Positions 50,275 to 63,995 of a stretch of 64,000 nt of DNA are shown here, one piece after another. The notes beneath the pieces were generated by a model. That model ran no database searches. It worked only from the letters and a program-made list of their open reading frames with translations, and was not told the DNA's origin. A program made the translations under genes and the position numbers. Source of the stretch: Diphasiastrum complanatum (lineage: Eukaryota > Streptophyta > Lycopodiopsida > Lycopodiales > Lycopodiaceae); contig CM055102.1 of NCBI GenBank assembly GCA_029204225.1, positions 48,836,289 through 48,900,288 on the forward strand. Reading direction: 5' to 3'. Position 1 is the first letter of the stretch. Each line of letters opens with the position of its first letter.

Positions 50275-50795
50275 AGCCATAGACCCTAAATCGTAAACCC
50301 TTATATCTAAAACCTAAGCTCCTTACCCTAAACTCTATATCCCAAAGGCCCTAAACACTTTTCCTAGATCCCTAACCCCAAACTCTACCCTAAACCCTAA
50401 ACACTAGATTCCCTTACCTAGATCCCTTATCCTAAACCCTATATCCTAAAACTTAAATCCTATACTATAAACTCTAAACCCTAAAATCCTTACTACAAAT
50501 CCCAAGTGCTAGATCCTTAAATTTCTTATCTAGATCCCTTACCCTAAATCCTAAATCCTAAGCCCTAAGCCCTAAAATCCTTACCCTTTATTCTAGTTCT
50601 TTTTCCTAGATTTTTTATCCTAAATTTCAAATCTGAAATTTTAGCCCTAGACCCTAAACCCTAAACCCTTGAATCTAAAATCTAAGTCCCTTACCCTCCT
50701 TATCCTAGATCCTTGAGCCCACTTCACTAGATCCTTAACCTAAGCCTCTTACCCTAGATCTCTAAGCCCCTTTCCCTAGATCCCTTACCATGAAG
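50275..50795. repeat. Degenerate telomere-type CCCTAAA array
   Basis: About 520 bp dominated by CCCTAAAC / CCCTAGATC / CCTTACCCTAAA variants, including perfect CCCTAAACCCTAAA doublets near 50390 and 50652. The Arabidopsis-type telomere unit is CCCTAAA, so this is either an interstitial telomeric relic or an independently grown simple repeat. Confidence 0.8.
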
Positions 50796-52080
50796 TCCCT
50801 TATTTCAAAGCCATTTACTCAAACTCCTAACTACAAATCCCAAGGGTTAATTAAAGTACAAGCCAACAAAATTATGTTTTTCGGTTATGTGGATTATGTT
50901 GATGAATTAATTGATAACATGATCCTAGCTAGTGAAATGTATATCAAACTTAGCGGTAATATAGGTGTATTCAATTTATTTATCACTTGTTGCATGAAAC
51001 TTGCTCGAGTTTGAATGATTACTTTTTGTGTACAAGAACGTTTGCCTAATTTGTTTTTGATCGATTGTTACTTGACAAGGTGGACCGATGCAAATGGTGA
51101 GTTCACATTCTTCATCCTCAAATGATGAGGGTGGACCATCACAGATTGGATCAGAGGCTCGGCAAAACCAGAGAATAGCATGCCCATATACATGATGCAA
51201 ATATGCATTACGATGAGAGCGGCGTATTACCATATCACATGTTTGCATGTACGGACGGATTGAGACAGGGTCATTATTCAGCATGTATCGACTGTATGTC
51301 CATCTCATCTGCATCTCACACAAGTCTACTTTTCTACACCTTGCTGTTTCGACCTCCCTTTGCTCTTCTAGATTCCTTTGCTGGTCCCCTCTGCTTGCTG
51401 ATCACGATCCTGCCTCTAATTCGACTCCCTCTTCGGCTTTAATTGTTTCTTGGATTTTTCTTTGTTGTCGTAGAGGGCCTGGTCAGAACCATCTTTGTGA
51501 TCAAGATGTTCTCTCGCCTCGACTTCCTCTCGAATCTAGACAATTGCCTTTTCGAGGGTCATGGTAGGATCTTTCGCGAGCAGGGTTCTCGTCGTCTGGA
51601 AAGATCTGGATAAGGTCAAAGTTTGTTCTTCGGTGAGTTTTATGTATCTATCTTTTACCACACTGATGTTTTCAAACTTAATATTGTCATTATTGTACAT
51701 TAATCTTGTATGTAATTGGCAGTTCTCATGATTAGAGAAAATTTTCCATTATTCTTGACCATGGTTGCTTCTTTTGTGTAGGATGATTACTATCATTCAC
51801 ATGACCATCGAAGAATTCAACCAGACGTTGCCATGCAATCTGCAAGACTTAGATGTGCAAGCGCACAAGCTCCACCATTTTCTCCACGTGTACATGCAAA
51901 CTTGCACCAAGATTGGCATCCATTCCTTTGTATGAGGGTGCACAAATGTCAAAGTTGCGAGCTTGTCTATTACTTCTAAACTTGCAAACTAAGTACGGGT
52001 AGTCAGATGCGAGTGTCACAGAGTTATTTAGGTGGGCTTGACTTTTGGTGAATAAAACTCACCAGACCTCTACTCTGACA
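50796..52080. other. Region with no recognisable gene
   Basis: About 1.3 kb leading into the copia fragment. ORFs at 50976-51323 and 51203-51567 have no supporting motif and lie on opposite strands over the same DNA. Part may be degraded copia integrase or linker, but I cannot show it. Confidence 0.4.
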
Positions 52081-52084
52081 ATCT

Positions 52085-53710
52085 TCAGTGGAGCGAAGAC
52101 ACACAATTCGAGTACTGCATCTTCACTGAAGAGCCCACGACATATCAAGAAGCTATCCATAGTCCAGAGGGAGAATTCTAGAAGCAAGAAATGTCAGAGG
52201 AAATCGAGTCGATGAGGCGAAACAAGACATAGACATTAGAGCCACTGCCAAAAAACAGGAAAATAGTCGACTACAAGTGGATATACAAAAAAAAGATGAA
52301 ATCAGATGGCACCATTGGCCGCTACAAGACAAGGCTTGTCGCGAAGGGCTACACGCAGAGATATGGTGTTGATTATTTTGACACATATTCGTCGATTGTC
52401 AAGATGACAAGAGTATGACTACTCCTTGCATACGCCACATAGCACAATCTGGAAATTCACCAAATTGATGTGAAAACAGCCTTTTTCCATGGATATCTAG
52501 AGGAGGAAATCTTTATGAAGTAGCTTGAAGGTTTTGAAGACCCCGACAATCGACAATATGTCTGTCGGTTGCAAAGATGCATCTATGGTCTAAAACAGGC
52601 ATCACAAGCTTGGTATAAGAAGCTCAATGGTCTTCTGAAGACTCTAGACTTCAATCCTACATAGCCAGACTGTAATGTCTACATAAAAAGAGTAGGAAAA
52701 GATACTGACTATCTTCATGGATGATTCCCTAATGATAGGAAATTCCTTGATGCTGATCAAAGACATGAAGAGTCAGATTTCTCAGAGTTATGAAATCACA
52801 GATCTTGGAGAAGCAACGAAATTCCTCGGGTTGGAGATCAGAAGAGATCGAACAAAGGGAAAAATGCATTTGAGTTAGTCAGAATATGCCAGAAAGGTGC
52901 TCAAGCAGTACCACATGATGGACTGCAAAGAAAAGGCCACACCAATGATAGTTGGAGCCAAGCTCACGAAGCAGGATTGCCCAAAAATGGAAGAGGAAGA
53001 ACAGAAGATGGCAGGTATACCCTACCAAAACTTAATTGGTAGTCTGATGTACATCACAATTTGTACCAGACCTGATCTAGCTTTCTCTATTTATGCCTTG
53101 AGCCAATTCTCTTCCAATATTGGCCTGGCACATTGGCAAATGGCAAAACAAAATCTACAGTATCTGAAGGGTACCCAGAATATAGGATTAACTTATAGAG
53201 CTGAAAACGAAGAAAAATGATTCGAGCTGCACAATAGTGATGCAAGCTGGGCGAGCTGCAAAGATGACAGCAAGTCCATAACTGGAGGATGTACCATAGC
53301 GTGCGGAGCTGCAATCAGTTGGATATGCAAAAAGCAAACCTTGGTGGCTCAATCCTCTTGCGAAGCTGAATATGTCACAGTTTCAAAGGTGGCGAATGAG
53401 GTAGTGTGGTTGCAGATGATGCTGGAGGCAATCGGGATACCACAAGAAGGGCCAAGCACAATGTTGATGGACTCTCAAAGTGCCATCTATCTGTCCCAGA
53501 ATCCTATCTTCCATTCAAAGACAAAACACATACCTCTGTAGTACCATCACATTCGTGATTTAATCTCGAAAGGAGAGCTCTAGGTCCAGTATGTAAAATC
53601 AGAAGACATGATTGCAGATCTGCTCACGAAGCCGCTCGACATGCCACTCTTTGCCAAGAAAAGAAAGGCAATTGGATTAAACATGCAAAGCTGCAAGGTT
53701 CAAGAGGGAG
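52085..53710 (+). pseudogene. Ty1/copia RT-RNase H fragment
   Basis: It reads KIVDYKWIYKKKMKSDGTIG, RLVAKGYTQRYGVDYFDTY, IDVKTAFFHGYLEEEIF, RCIYGLKQASQAWYKKL, then a degraded active-site region (frameshift; YLHG replaces the YVDD block), MLKQYHMMDCKEKATPM, RPDLAFSIYALSQFSSNIG, and RNase H with SDASWASCKDDSKSITGG, VAQSSCEAEYVTVSK, DSQSAIYLSQNPIFHSKTKH and MIADLLTKPL. About ten stops, seven or more TAG, several at positions where Gln is usual (FMK.LEGF, NPT.PDCNVY, LS.SEYA, IPL.YHHI). The purine run AAGAGGGAG at 53702-53710 precedes the 3' LTR. Confidence 0.9.
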
Positions 53711-54492
53711 TGTCAGAAATGGTGAACTCCTACAACTTTGCTGCAACACGAACACGAAGCGAAGGTCGAACAATTCGCGAAAGTCAATGTGCCTTGACTC
53801 GAAGGACGAACGATTTGCGAATCGTAAACATACCTCCAGGACCGCAAATCGCAAAGGGGTGCAAAACTAAAAGATACAAAAGAAATTAAATGAACGAAAC
53901 AAATGAAGGAAATTTTTTCGCGCTGCCACTGGCAGTCCAACAAGCTTGGAGTCGTAGACTTCATGCCCAACTGAAACGAGTGCGACAATGGAGAGTAACC
54001 GATTAATTGATTAGCATTAACTAGTCTTGTGATTCCGCGTTTAGCTATCTTGTAAACTCCACACAGTGGAGACATAAACTATCCTTTCTAGATCATAAAA
54101 ATATAGAAGAAGCATAGACAGTTTTTCTATAAGAGATAGAGAGAGACGTAGAGAATAGAGCAGAAAAGAAAAATACTAGAAACGAAAGAGCTGTGCATGA
54201 AAGTCTGCCAACGAGCAGAACACAACGAAAGAGCAAAGTGTCATTCTACCAACGAGCAAGACACTGATGATCTCGCTCTAAAAATTAAACTTATAATACA
54301 GTTGTTCTATTTTTGTGTATCTCCTTGTCTTGTGTCGTTTATCTTGATTGCTAGAATAGAATGTGTTCTATGATGTGTAGTCACGTGTCTAGGTTCCTGT
54401 GAAGCTTCCGCGCAAAAGAAGATTCAAAGACACAAAATCGTTCGTGAATACGAAAACAAAAATGACAAAGTTTCGCAACAATCTAAGTAACA
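53711..54492 (+). mobile_element. 3' LTR of the 52-54 kb copia element
   Basis: Starts TGTCAGAAATGG just after the polypurine tract and most likely ends AAGTAACA at 54492 (782 bp, TG...CA). The next bases, TGGTATAC, resemble a decayed primer site, which would make this a 5' LTR of a further, lost element; that is uncertain. Confidence 0.6.
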
Positions 54493-54634
54493 TGGTATAC
54501 TAAAAAATGCAACTATTCTGTTTCCAAAAGATGAGTATGGTGGAAATCCAATTCGACTCAGATTGGACATGTGTAAACTCTTTGAACATATGGTTTGTAG
54601 ATAAACCATTTGATGCAAGAATAGATCCCAAGTC

Positions 54635-55480
54635 TCCTTGAAGCCCTTTTTCGAGCTGAACTTCGAACGTAGGTCCCTAGCACCCCAGAAGTCTGTTCGT
54701 CGTCTTGTCTATCCCCATAGATCTCCCCAAAGTTGCCCATTGCCAGGAACAAATGGCACTTGAAACAGACCCCTTTTGAAGAAACTGGGCCATCGGATGG
54801 ACAGATGCAAAAGTGGTCTATTTCGTGTTCCCTAATTGTATTCTCTCCTGGATGAAGGGATGCTTCGACCAAACAATGTTGGAACTGTATATGAATCGAT
54901 CTACCTGGTTCGTGTCAGGTTCACGAGCCCGTGGACAACCCCCTGTCCCACATTTTGGACTATGAAAACCACTTCAAGGTCCCGATCGACCAACTTCACT
55001 AAAGCCCTTTTTCGGGCCGAACTTCAAACGTAGGTCTCGGGCACCCCACAAGTCCGTTCGTCATCTTGTTAGTCCCCATGGATTCTCCTCAAAGTTTTCC
55101 ACTGCCAGAATAGACAACACTTGAAATGCGCATTCTGGATTATGCAGAACACTTCCAAGTCCCTACCGGCCAAGTGTCTCTAAAGCCCTTTTCTAGGTCG
55201 AACTTCAAACGTAGGTCCCAGGAACCCCACAAGTCTATTTGTCGTCCTATCTATTCCCATGAGTTCCCCTCAAATTTTCCCACTACCAGGAATAGACGAC
55301 ACTTGAAATGGACTTCTTTTGGAGAAACTAGACCTTCGGACAAAAAGATGAAAAAGTGGTCCATTTCATGTGCTCGAATTGCATTCTCTCCGGGACAAAA
55401 GGTCATTTCGACCAAACGACGCCAGGTTCGTGGACACTTTGACACTGGTTTCAGTAGAATGAATATGCACCAAGCCAAGA
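54635..55480. repeat. Tandem repeat, two to three units of about 365 and 177 bp
   Basis: AAGCCCTTTTTCG...GAACTTC(G/A)AACGTAGGTC begins units at about 54640, 55004 and 55181. Units contain CACCCCACAAGTC(C/T)...TTCGTCGTC..., CCCCATGGATTC, a GAGAAACT...CC.TCGGA block and AAAAGTGGTCCATTTC. The middle unit lacks about half of the sequence. A single reversed copy lies at 22050-22300. ORFs in it are fragmentary. Confidence 0.78.
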
Positions 55481-55575
55481 TCTGAAACTGGAAGAGACCC
55501 GTCTTCAAATATAGATGTGGTGACAAGTGCAAGAACAACTCTTCTATTGTTTGGTTCGATAATGGTGTTTGGTTT

Positions 55576-56169
55576 ATGATGAAGAATCTCAGTAAAATTT
55601 TCTCTGGTGCATCCCTTCAAAATCAGATGAATGCCTTTTTCCCTTGGCTACACAAGCCTGCTAGAGATGTTGACAAGTCACAACTTACTTTCCTCTTTAT
55701 ATGCAAACATATGATTGCTGCATCTATAGAATTGGCTGCAAACCCTTCAGCCATATTCCTTGCCAACTTAGGAGATGCTAAAAACATTAGAGAGATTGAG
55801 CGCCTCCTCAAAAGACCAAGTTTTTCTATTCTCCAAGATAAATTCTTCCAAAACTCAAACAACAGACCTGGTACTTTCAACCTAAACAATCCAAGTTCTG
55901 TGGTGTCTGGACAAAATATGGGAAAAAGAAAGAAGTTTACAGGATATAAAGGAAAGGAAGGACAAGGCAGTGGTGCAAAAGAAGGCTTACCGATTAAAAG
56001 ATTGAACTTTTATATGGATTCACTGGCTCGCATGATGACGAGGATTTGGATAGAAGAACTCTTACCAGGAATATGGTGGATTGACTACAGCTCAGCATGC
56101 ACAAGGACAAGGCAAAGATCTTTTTACATTTACGCTACTATAATAGGATGTTTGAGACCATTCATGTGA
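55576..56169 (+). CDS. Orphan ORF, 197 codons, function unknown
   Basis: Open from about 55487 (after a TGA) with first ATG at 55576. Composition is protein-like: helical N-terminal two thirds (SQLTFLFICKHMIAASIELA, IREIERLLKRPSFSILQDKF), then a basic Gly/Lys patch (MGKRKKFTGYKGKEGQGSG) and a Trp/Ile-rich end. No signal peptide, zinc knuckle, protease or RT motif. It starts just where the 54.6-55.5 kb repeat ends and is followed by non-coding DNA and a GA tract. A capsid/gag-like protein of an unfamiliar retroelement, or a host gene fragment, are both possible; I do not recognise it. Confidence 0.4.
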   Translation: MMKNLSKIFSGASLQNQMNAFFPWLHKPARDVDKSQLTFLFICKHMIAASIELAANPSAIFLANLGDAKNIREIERLLKRPSFSILQDKFFQNSNNRPGTFNLNNPSSVVSGQNMGKRKKFTGYKGKEGQGSGAKEGLPIKRLNFYMDSLARMMTRIWIEELLPGIWWIDYSSACTRTRQRSFYIYATIIGCLRPFM

Positions 56170-56537
56170 GACACTTTTACACACGCACTTTACTACAGAT
56201 CTTTGGCCTTATACATGATATTGTGTTTGCTTGGTCACATTGAATGCTAGGCGAAAAGCATTCAATATTGAGGTCAGCAGCTAGGAGCATGGAGGTCATT
56301 GGCATATTAAGGTAGTAATTCTGCCATGGAATCACTAACTGGGGTAATATGGCAATGGTTAATTTTCAGCATACATGCAAACACTTTTGGGCTTGTATAA
56401 GGCATATTACCATAATTGGGGTAACTTAGTTGATTATATAAGACCAAGCTATACATGCATAAATGGCATGCTCATTACTCTTTTGTTGCAACCATTAGGC
56501 AAAACTTTAGCATTTTCATCTATTATCACTATTGTAC

Positions 56538-59254
<2,717 letters not shown>

Positions 59255-60722
59255 TCAAGGGCAGAAGGTGATAGTATAGCCGCTTGGGCCGCTGCATGTG
59301 AAGGTGCTGCTGGCATCGTCGTAAGCGTAGCTATAAGCATTTGGGCATGCATTCTTGAAGACCTTTGAGTAGCTAGTGGGCGGACAAGTGCTGGGAGTGT
59401 TATTGCTACCGGTGCAGCAGTATTGTGCTAAGTTGAACTTACCGCATGCGCTTTGGCATGCCACCACTTGCCCATTATTTGTTACCTGCAGCTGAGACGG
59501 GCAAACACCGTTTACATTGGAAACACAGTCTGCTGCTCTACAATCCCCTGACCCTCCTATCGGTGAGATGCGCACGGGTAAATTGAAGCCATCTACCAAG
59601 CTGACATCATAGAAATCCTTGCTGCCCAGGGTGATTTCTACTAGTGTTGCAGGCGGATTTCCACCAGCTCCATTGCATGCAAGCACATTACCACAGTCTC
59701 CTGTCAAGCATGATCCTTGACCCGAACTATCAAAACTGCATCCGGTGCGGCCCCAAAATCTGCCAGCCCAATCCGAAGCGGCGTTGATTGTGGAAGACTG
59801 CCCTGCTCCAAGTGTGAAGCCTCCATTAGATAGTACAGGTTTTCCGGAGTTTGGTTGGGTCCCTGCCCATACGGTTTGTCCACACTTATTAACAAAGTTG
59901 AAATTTTTCTGAGCAGCTGCCAATCTTGTTCCTGCATTGGTTGGAGTGAAAAATCAGCATTTGAAAGTTTCCACTACGAGAGAACAATCGAGTTAACAGA
60001 GATCACTATTTACTCATCACAATTTCCTTCCTAGACTGTTGCGCCAGTTTTAGGACCCAATACTGGCGTGATATCGAATCACATGAAGGCACAAACTTAA
60101 GCATTAAATATATATATCGTTTTTCCTGAACTATCTTCATCATCCAAAAATCAAGATCAGCGAGATGACTATAACAAGCATGCGCATTCTTCACTTTTTT
60201 GACATGTTTAGAGACCGAATTTCAGGTGACTATTATCTGGATGGTTTCTAATCCACTTCCAGCGTCTCTATTCTAATAAAAGTAGCAAAATTGGAATTCC
60301 AGGAAGGCCCATTTATAACACATACTTGCCTACTTACGTTGGTTCAGGGAGCCTAAAAAATAGCAATGATTTCACGTTGTGTCGGGCTGCTTGATTGCCC
60401 ATAAATCAAGGAATCAGACGATGATCATGACCGCAGACGGCAGTTCCCTCCCCCTCCCCTCGTCTCTCTCTCTCACTCGCGCGCGCGCGCCCACACTCAC
60501 GAACGTACAGACATTTACACTGGTACAAAAGTAGGGAAAATATAGTGTTGTGCCGTAAATTGCAGAAACGTCCCGACTCTGCCCAAAGGTCACAGTAAGA
60601 AATATGATTTCACTTCCAAGTAGATTACTTAACATTCAAACAACTTTCGATGAAGAAATGTACTTACCAAGAATTGCAAGAAGTAGTGCAGCAACTGAAA
60701 GGGTCGATGTCAACGAGAGCAT
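59255..60722 (-). CDS. Thaumatin-like protein (PR-5 family), secreted
   Basis: Two exons on minus: 60722-60668 (ATG, 18 codons plus one base, donor GTAAG) and 59931-59255 (acceptor ATGCAG, stop TGA), with a 736-bp phase-1 intron; 243 residues. Residues 1-25 form a signal peptide ([11 protein letters not shown] core, likely cleaved after LAAA). The mature protein has 16 cysteines, the full-size thaumatin-like count, plus [52 protein letters not shown] and the terminal ITFCP. The acidic-cleft Arg/Glu/Asp positions (RTGC, VEI, DFYD) are present. Thaumatin-like proteins are apoplastic or vacuolar PR-5 proteins induced by pathogens or stress; many bind or cut beta-1,3-glucans. In the family signature the Gly after DCG is Asn here (DCGNVLAC). 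No disabling mutation. A long CT tract (sense strand) lies 67 bp upstream of the ATG. Confidence 0.95.
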
Positions 60723-60786
60723 TCTGACGATACGAGAAAATTCTGACAGGAGTCGAATAGAAGACCTTGCAGCTACTCTCCCGAGC

Positions 60787-60899
<113 letters not shown>

Positions 60900-60987
60900 G
60901 CTGTTGCAATAATCGATACTCCCTCGAAAGCTTTGTTACAATCGTTAAGGTCCACAAATTCTCAAAGGATGAACGGGAGGCACGATT

Positions 60988-61067
60988 GCAGGGAAATCAC
61001 AAGCTATCCTTTCTCAACCCAAATCCCAGCAGGGAATCACATGCTATCCTTTCTCAACCCAAGTCCC
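60988..61067. repeat. 41-bp tandem duplication upstream of the thaumatin-like gene
   Basis: The unit GCAGGGAAATCACAAGCTAT... CTTTCTCAACCC occurs twice in a row (60988-61028 and 61029-61067) with a few differences. It is about 270-345 bp upstream of the ATG, within the likely promoter. A TATATATT-type AT run follows at about 61071-61079 (plus coordinates). Confidence 0.85.
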
Positions 61068-61199
61068 ACAAAATATATAATATTATCCCAGCAGCTCAAC
61101 TCTCTCAGATCCCCAATTTTGATGACTTTGTGATAAGCTGCTTGCTTGCTACTGCCACCATCTGCAAGGTAGCACTACACTTTCAGCAGAAGTAGACGT

Positions 61200-61845
61200 G
61201 TGGAGGTGCATGAGCTTTCTTACAAGAATCGCCAACTCCAGATGGAGCACATGTGGACAATTGTTATTTGATTAGGTCGAGCGTCGATGCTTGTGATTTT
61301 GAGTTCCGAAGGAAAGCAATGGAGGGTGCGGGGTTGGATCAATCACAGTCGGATTAGGCATGGGCTAATGCATACTGAGAAAGCAAAAGTGAAAGGGATT
61401 AACTTATGGAAACTCATTAAACCCAAAGTGAGTGTATATGTAGTGTTCTAATTCCTACACCGAAGTACTGTAGTTGAGAGTGTGGGACCTGGGTCCTTGC
61501 AAACGAGATGGAGAAAGAGATGATGTAAGTGTCCCCCATCTTTGCTCATATGTCTTATGGTATGGGTTAAAGGTGGGACAAGGGAGATTTTGAAATTAGT
61601 GAGTTGGTGGTCTCATGAAGGATCACCAGCTCCTACCAACCCTTTGAGTCCAGAGGTGGTAGCATTCTATAGGTGATGTCACTCTAGGCCTAATGCATAA
61701 TATAGATACCTTATTAAAACACAAGTCATGCTAAGTTCTAGCAAAGCCATTAGTAGTTTTTAGTTCAAATAATTAACATTCCTCATAATGAAAGTGCTCA
61801 TGGTGGTGGAATAAGATCCGCCACCTTGATTCTAGTTAGTGCTAC
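61200..61845. other. Region with no recognisable gene
   Basis: Distal upstream flank of the thaumatin-like gene. No motif or coding frame supported. Confidence 0.5.
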
Positions 61846-61847
61846 AA

Positions 61848-62095
<248 letters not shown>

Positions 62096-62100
62096 AACTA

Positions 62101-62177
62101 TGAAGAAACGCATCTCTGGAAACTCTGAAGAAACGCATCTCTGGAAACTCTGAAGAAACGCATCTTTGGAAACGTCC
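62101..62177. repeat. 3 x 25-bp tandem repeat of the AAACGC-type family
   Basis: Unit TGAAGAAACGCATCTCTGGA plus AACTC, three copies with the third slightly diverged, followed by AAACACATCTCTGGAAACGC near 62192-62211. It shares the AAACGC...TCTGGAAACGC theme with 23740-23795 and with RBCX intron 3. Confidence 0.85.
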
Positions 62178-62439
62178 TCTTGTTTATTTTTGAAACACAT
62201 CTCTGGAAACGCTTTCCTGTTTATTTTTTTGCTGGACCCCGAAGGCTTTCTCTCTACTATTCTCAAACTTGAAAATTTACCATGTCCAGGCTATTTATTT
62301 TTTTTGAATTTTAAGCTATTTTCTGCCTTTTTGTCAAGATGTAGGATCACAGTATCCTTTTGTGACTTTAAAGCATTGATTAAAGCAATGATTTCATCCA
62401 AGTTATCTGACTGAGCATTGAAGTTCCGTCTTGTCGAAT

Positions 62440-63120
62440 CATTCTAAGCAAGACTGGTAGCGTTATCTCGCTGAAGATGGATGGCCACGCATCCATTGAT
62501 ATCCTCTGTGAGTGAGGCGATGGGTATAGCTCCTGATAGATTAAAATAGTAATGCTCCAAATCAAATGATTCATTGTCCAAATTTGGCCACATTCCAGTT
62601 GTTTCCAACTCATTATGTTCCAAGAGAGCGTCGTTATGTTGGAATATGAACAACTCATATTCGTTCTGTTGTAAGCAATGATGATCCTCAATTTGATCTC
62701 CAAAGATAAATTTGTCATATATACAATGTTGTAAGTAGTGATTATCTTCAGTTCGATCTCCAAAGAAATATTCTTCATATATACAATGATAGGCAGTAGT
62801 AATATTAATCTTAAAAGCTCTCGAGTCAACAATATTGGAAGATAAGCCAGAATTCATCTGTTGTTGATGTTGAGACATGATTGGATGTTCAAAAGACGTA
62901 TTCTGCAATTCCTTGATTCCTTTCGATCCTTCATCCGTTGAAGAATTTTTCTCTGAAATACTTTTGTTCAAACCAGCACCTTGATGAGCTTGGAATTGAC
63001 ATATTGATAGTTCTGGATAGTTTTGCTAATGGAGAGTTGAACACACTGGTGTAGGAATTTGTTCTTGCTGAGACTCCAATTTGATCCGTAGTTGCTTCTT
63101 TTGTTGTATTATCCTTAGAT
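62440..63120 (-). pseudogene. Downstream part of Ty3/gypsy gag ORF, with 20-residue repeats
   Basis: Minus-strand frame (62971-62444) with an internal repeat of about 20 residues: HCIYEEYFFGDRTEDNHYLQ, HCIYDKFIFGDQIEDHHCLQ and the start of a third unit, encoded by 60-bp tandem units at about 62650-62790. Acidic, Asn/His-rich, no zinc knuckle or protease. It follows the gag core in the same orientation, separated by stops at about 63030 and 63120. Confidence 0.55.
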
Positions 63121-63121
63121 C

Positions 63122-63995
63122 TCAAATTAACGCCTTTTGCATTGCATCTGCCAAAGTTGGATTTACTTGAAGTACTTTATCCAAATGTTGACGGATGTGA
63201 TCTTGAAGACCACGCAGATAGTGTTGGATAGATAGCTCTTCATTAAGCCACTTTAATTTAGATGCTATCAAACTGAACCTCAAATTATATGTCATCACTG
63301 AACCAGTTTGTTCCAGCATATACCAAGAGTCCATATAATAATCTATGAATATTTCTGCACAAAACTCTTTGAAATCGTCCCATGACTTCGGTTCATACTC
63401 TAGATGACGTAATACTCCTTGCCACCAATCATAGGCTTTTCCTCGGAAATAAGATACTGCTATGGTAATTTTGCCCTGATCAGAGATTCTCATCGACAAT
63501 AGACAACCAATCATCAATATGTAGTGAACTCATTTCTACCTCAAAGGTTGGTATGTTCTCAAAAGGAACATCATTAGGATTTCGTTGAATATTGATTTGT
63601 TGATGTTGATTTGCCTCTGACGAACTGCTCTCACCATTGTAACAGGAACTAGAAATGGTCACTATGCTCCCATAACTGGTATTGTCCTCTAATTGTAACC
63701 CAATGGTGCCAGCAATTGGTCTAAGAGCCATAGATGAAGCCTCTTTTGTTTGCATGGATGTACCATTGAATGCCATTATACAAAGAGATGATTGGTATTC
63801 AGAATTATCTTCTTCAACTTTGTATTGTTTGAAACCAGCTTCGTTATCATCATTGTAGTTTCCATCCTCACCGATGTAGTGATTGGGATGCAATTTTGTC
63901 TCTTGATCTTTTGTTGTACATATTGTGAACCATTGGATCTTCTTCATCATACTCACAACTTTCAGCGATATCATTTGGTTGACCTGTAGGCTCAT
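63122..63995 (-). pseudogene. Ty3/gypsy gag core, running off the window
   Basis: It reads FEVEMSSLHIDDWLSIVDEN (63560-63500); then, after a +1 shift or a TGA, ISDQGKITIAVSYFRGKAYD, WWQGVLRHLEYEPKSWDDF and YLRGLQDHIRQHLDKVLQ. The FRGKAYDWW...SWDDF block is the hallmark of the retrotransposon gag (capsid) family. The N-terminal part (63995-63520) is Asn/Ser/Glu-rich and unrecognised, and continues beyond 64000. Confidence 0.82.

Noticed and set aside
54493-54504. Primer-binding site after the copia LTR (TGGTATAC)
   Set aside because: Only the first six bases fit TGGTATCAGAGC; too weak to claim a second element.
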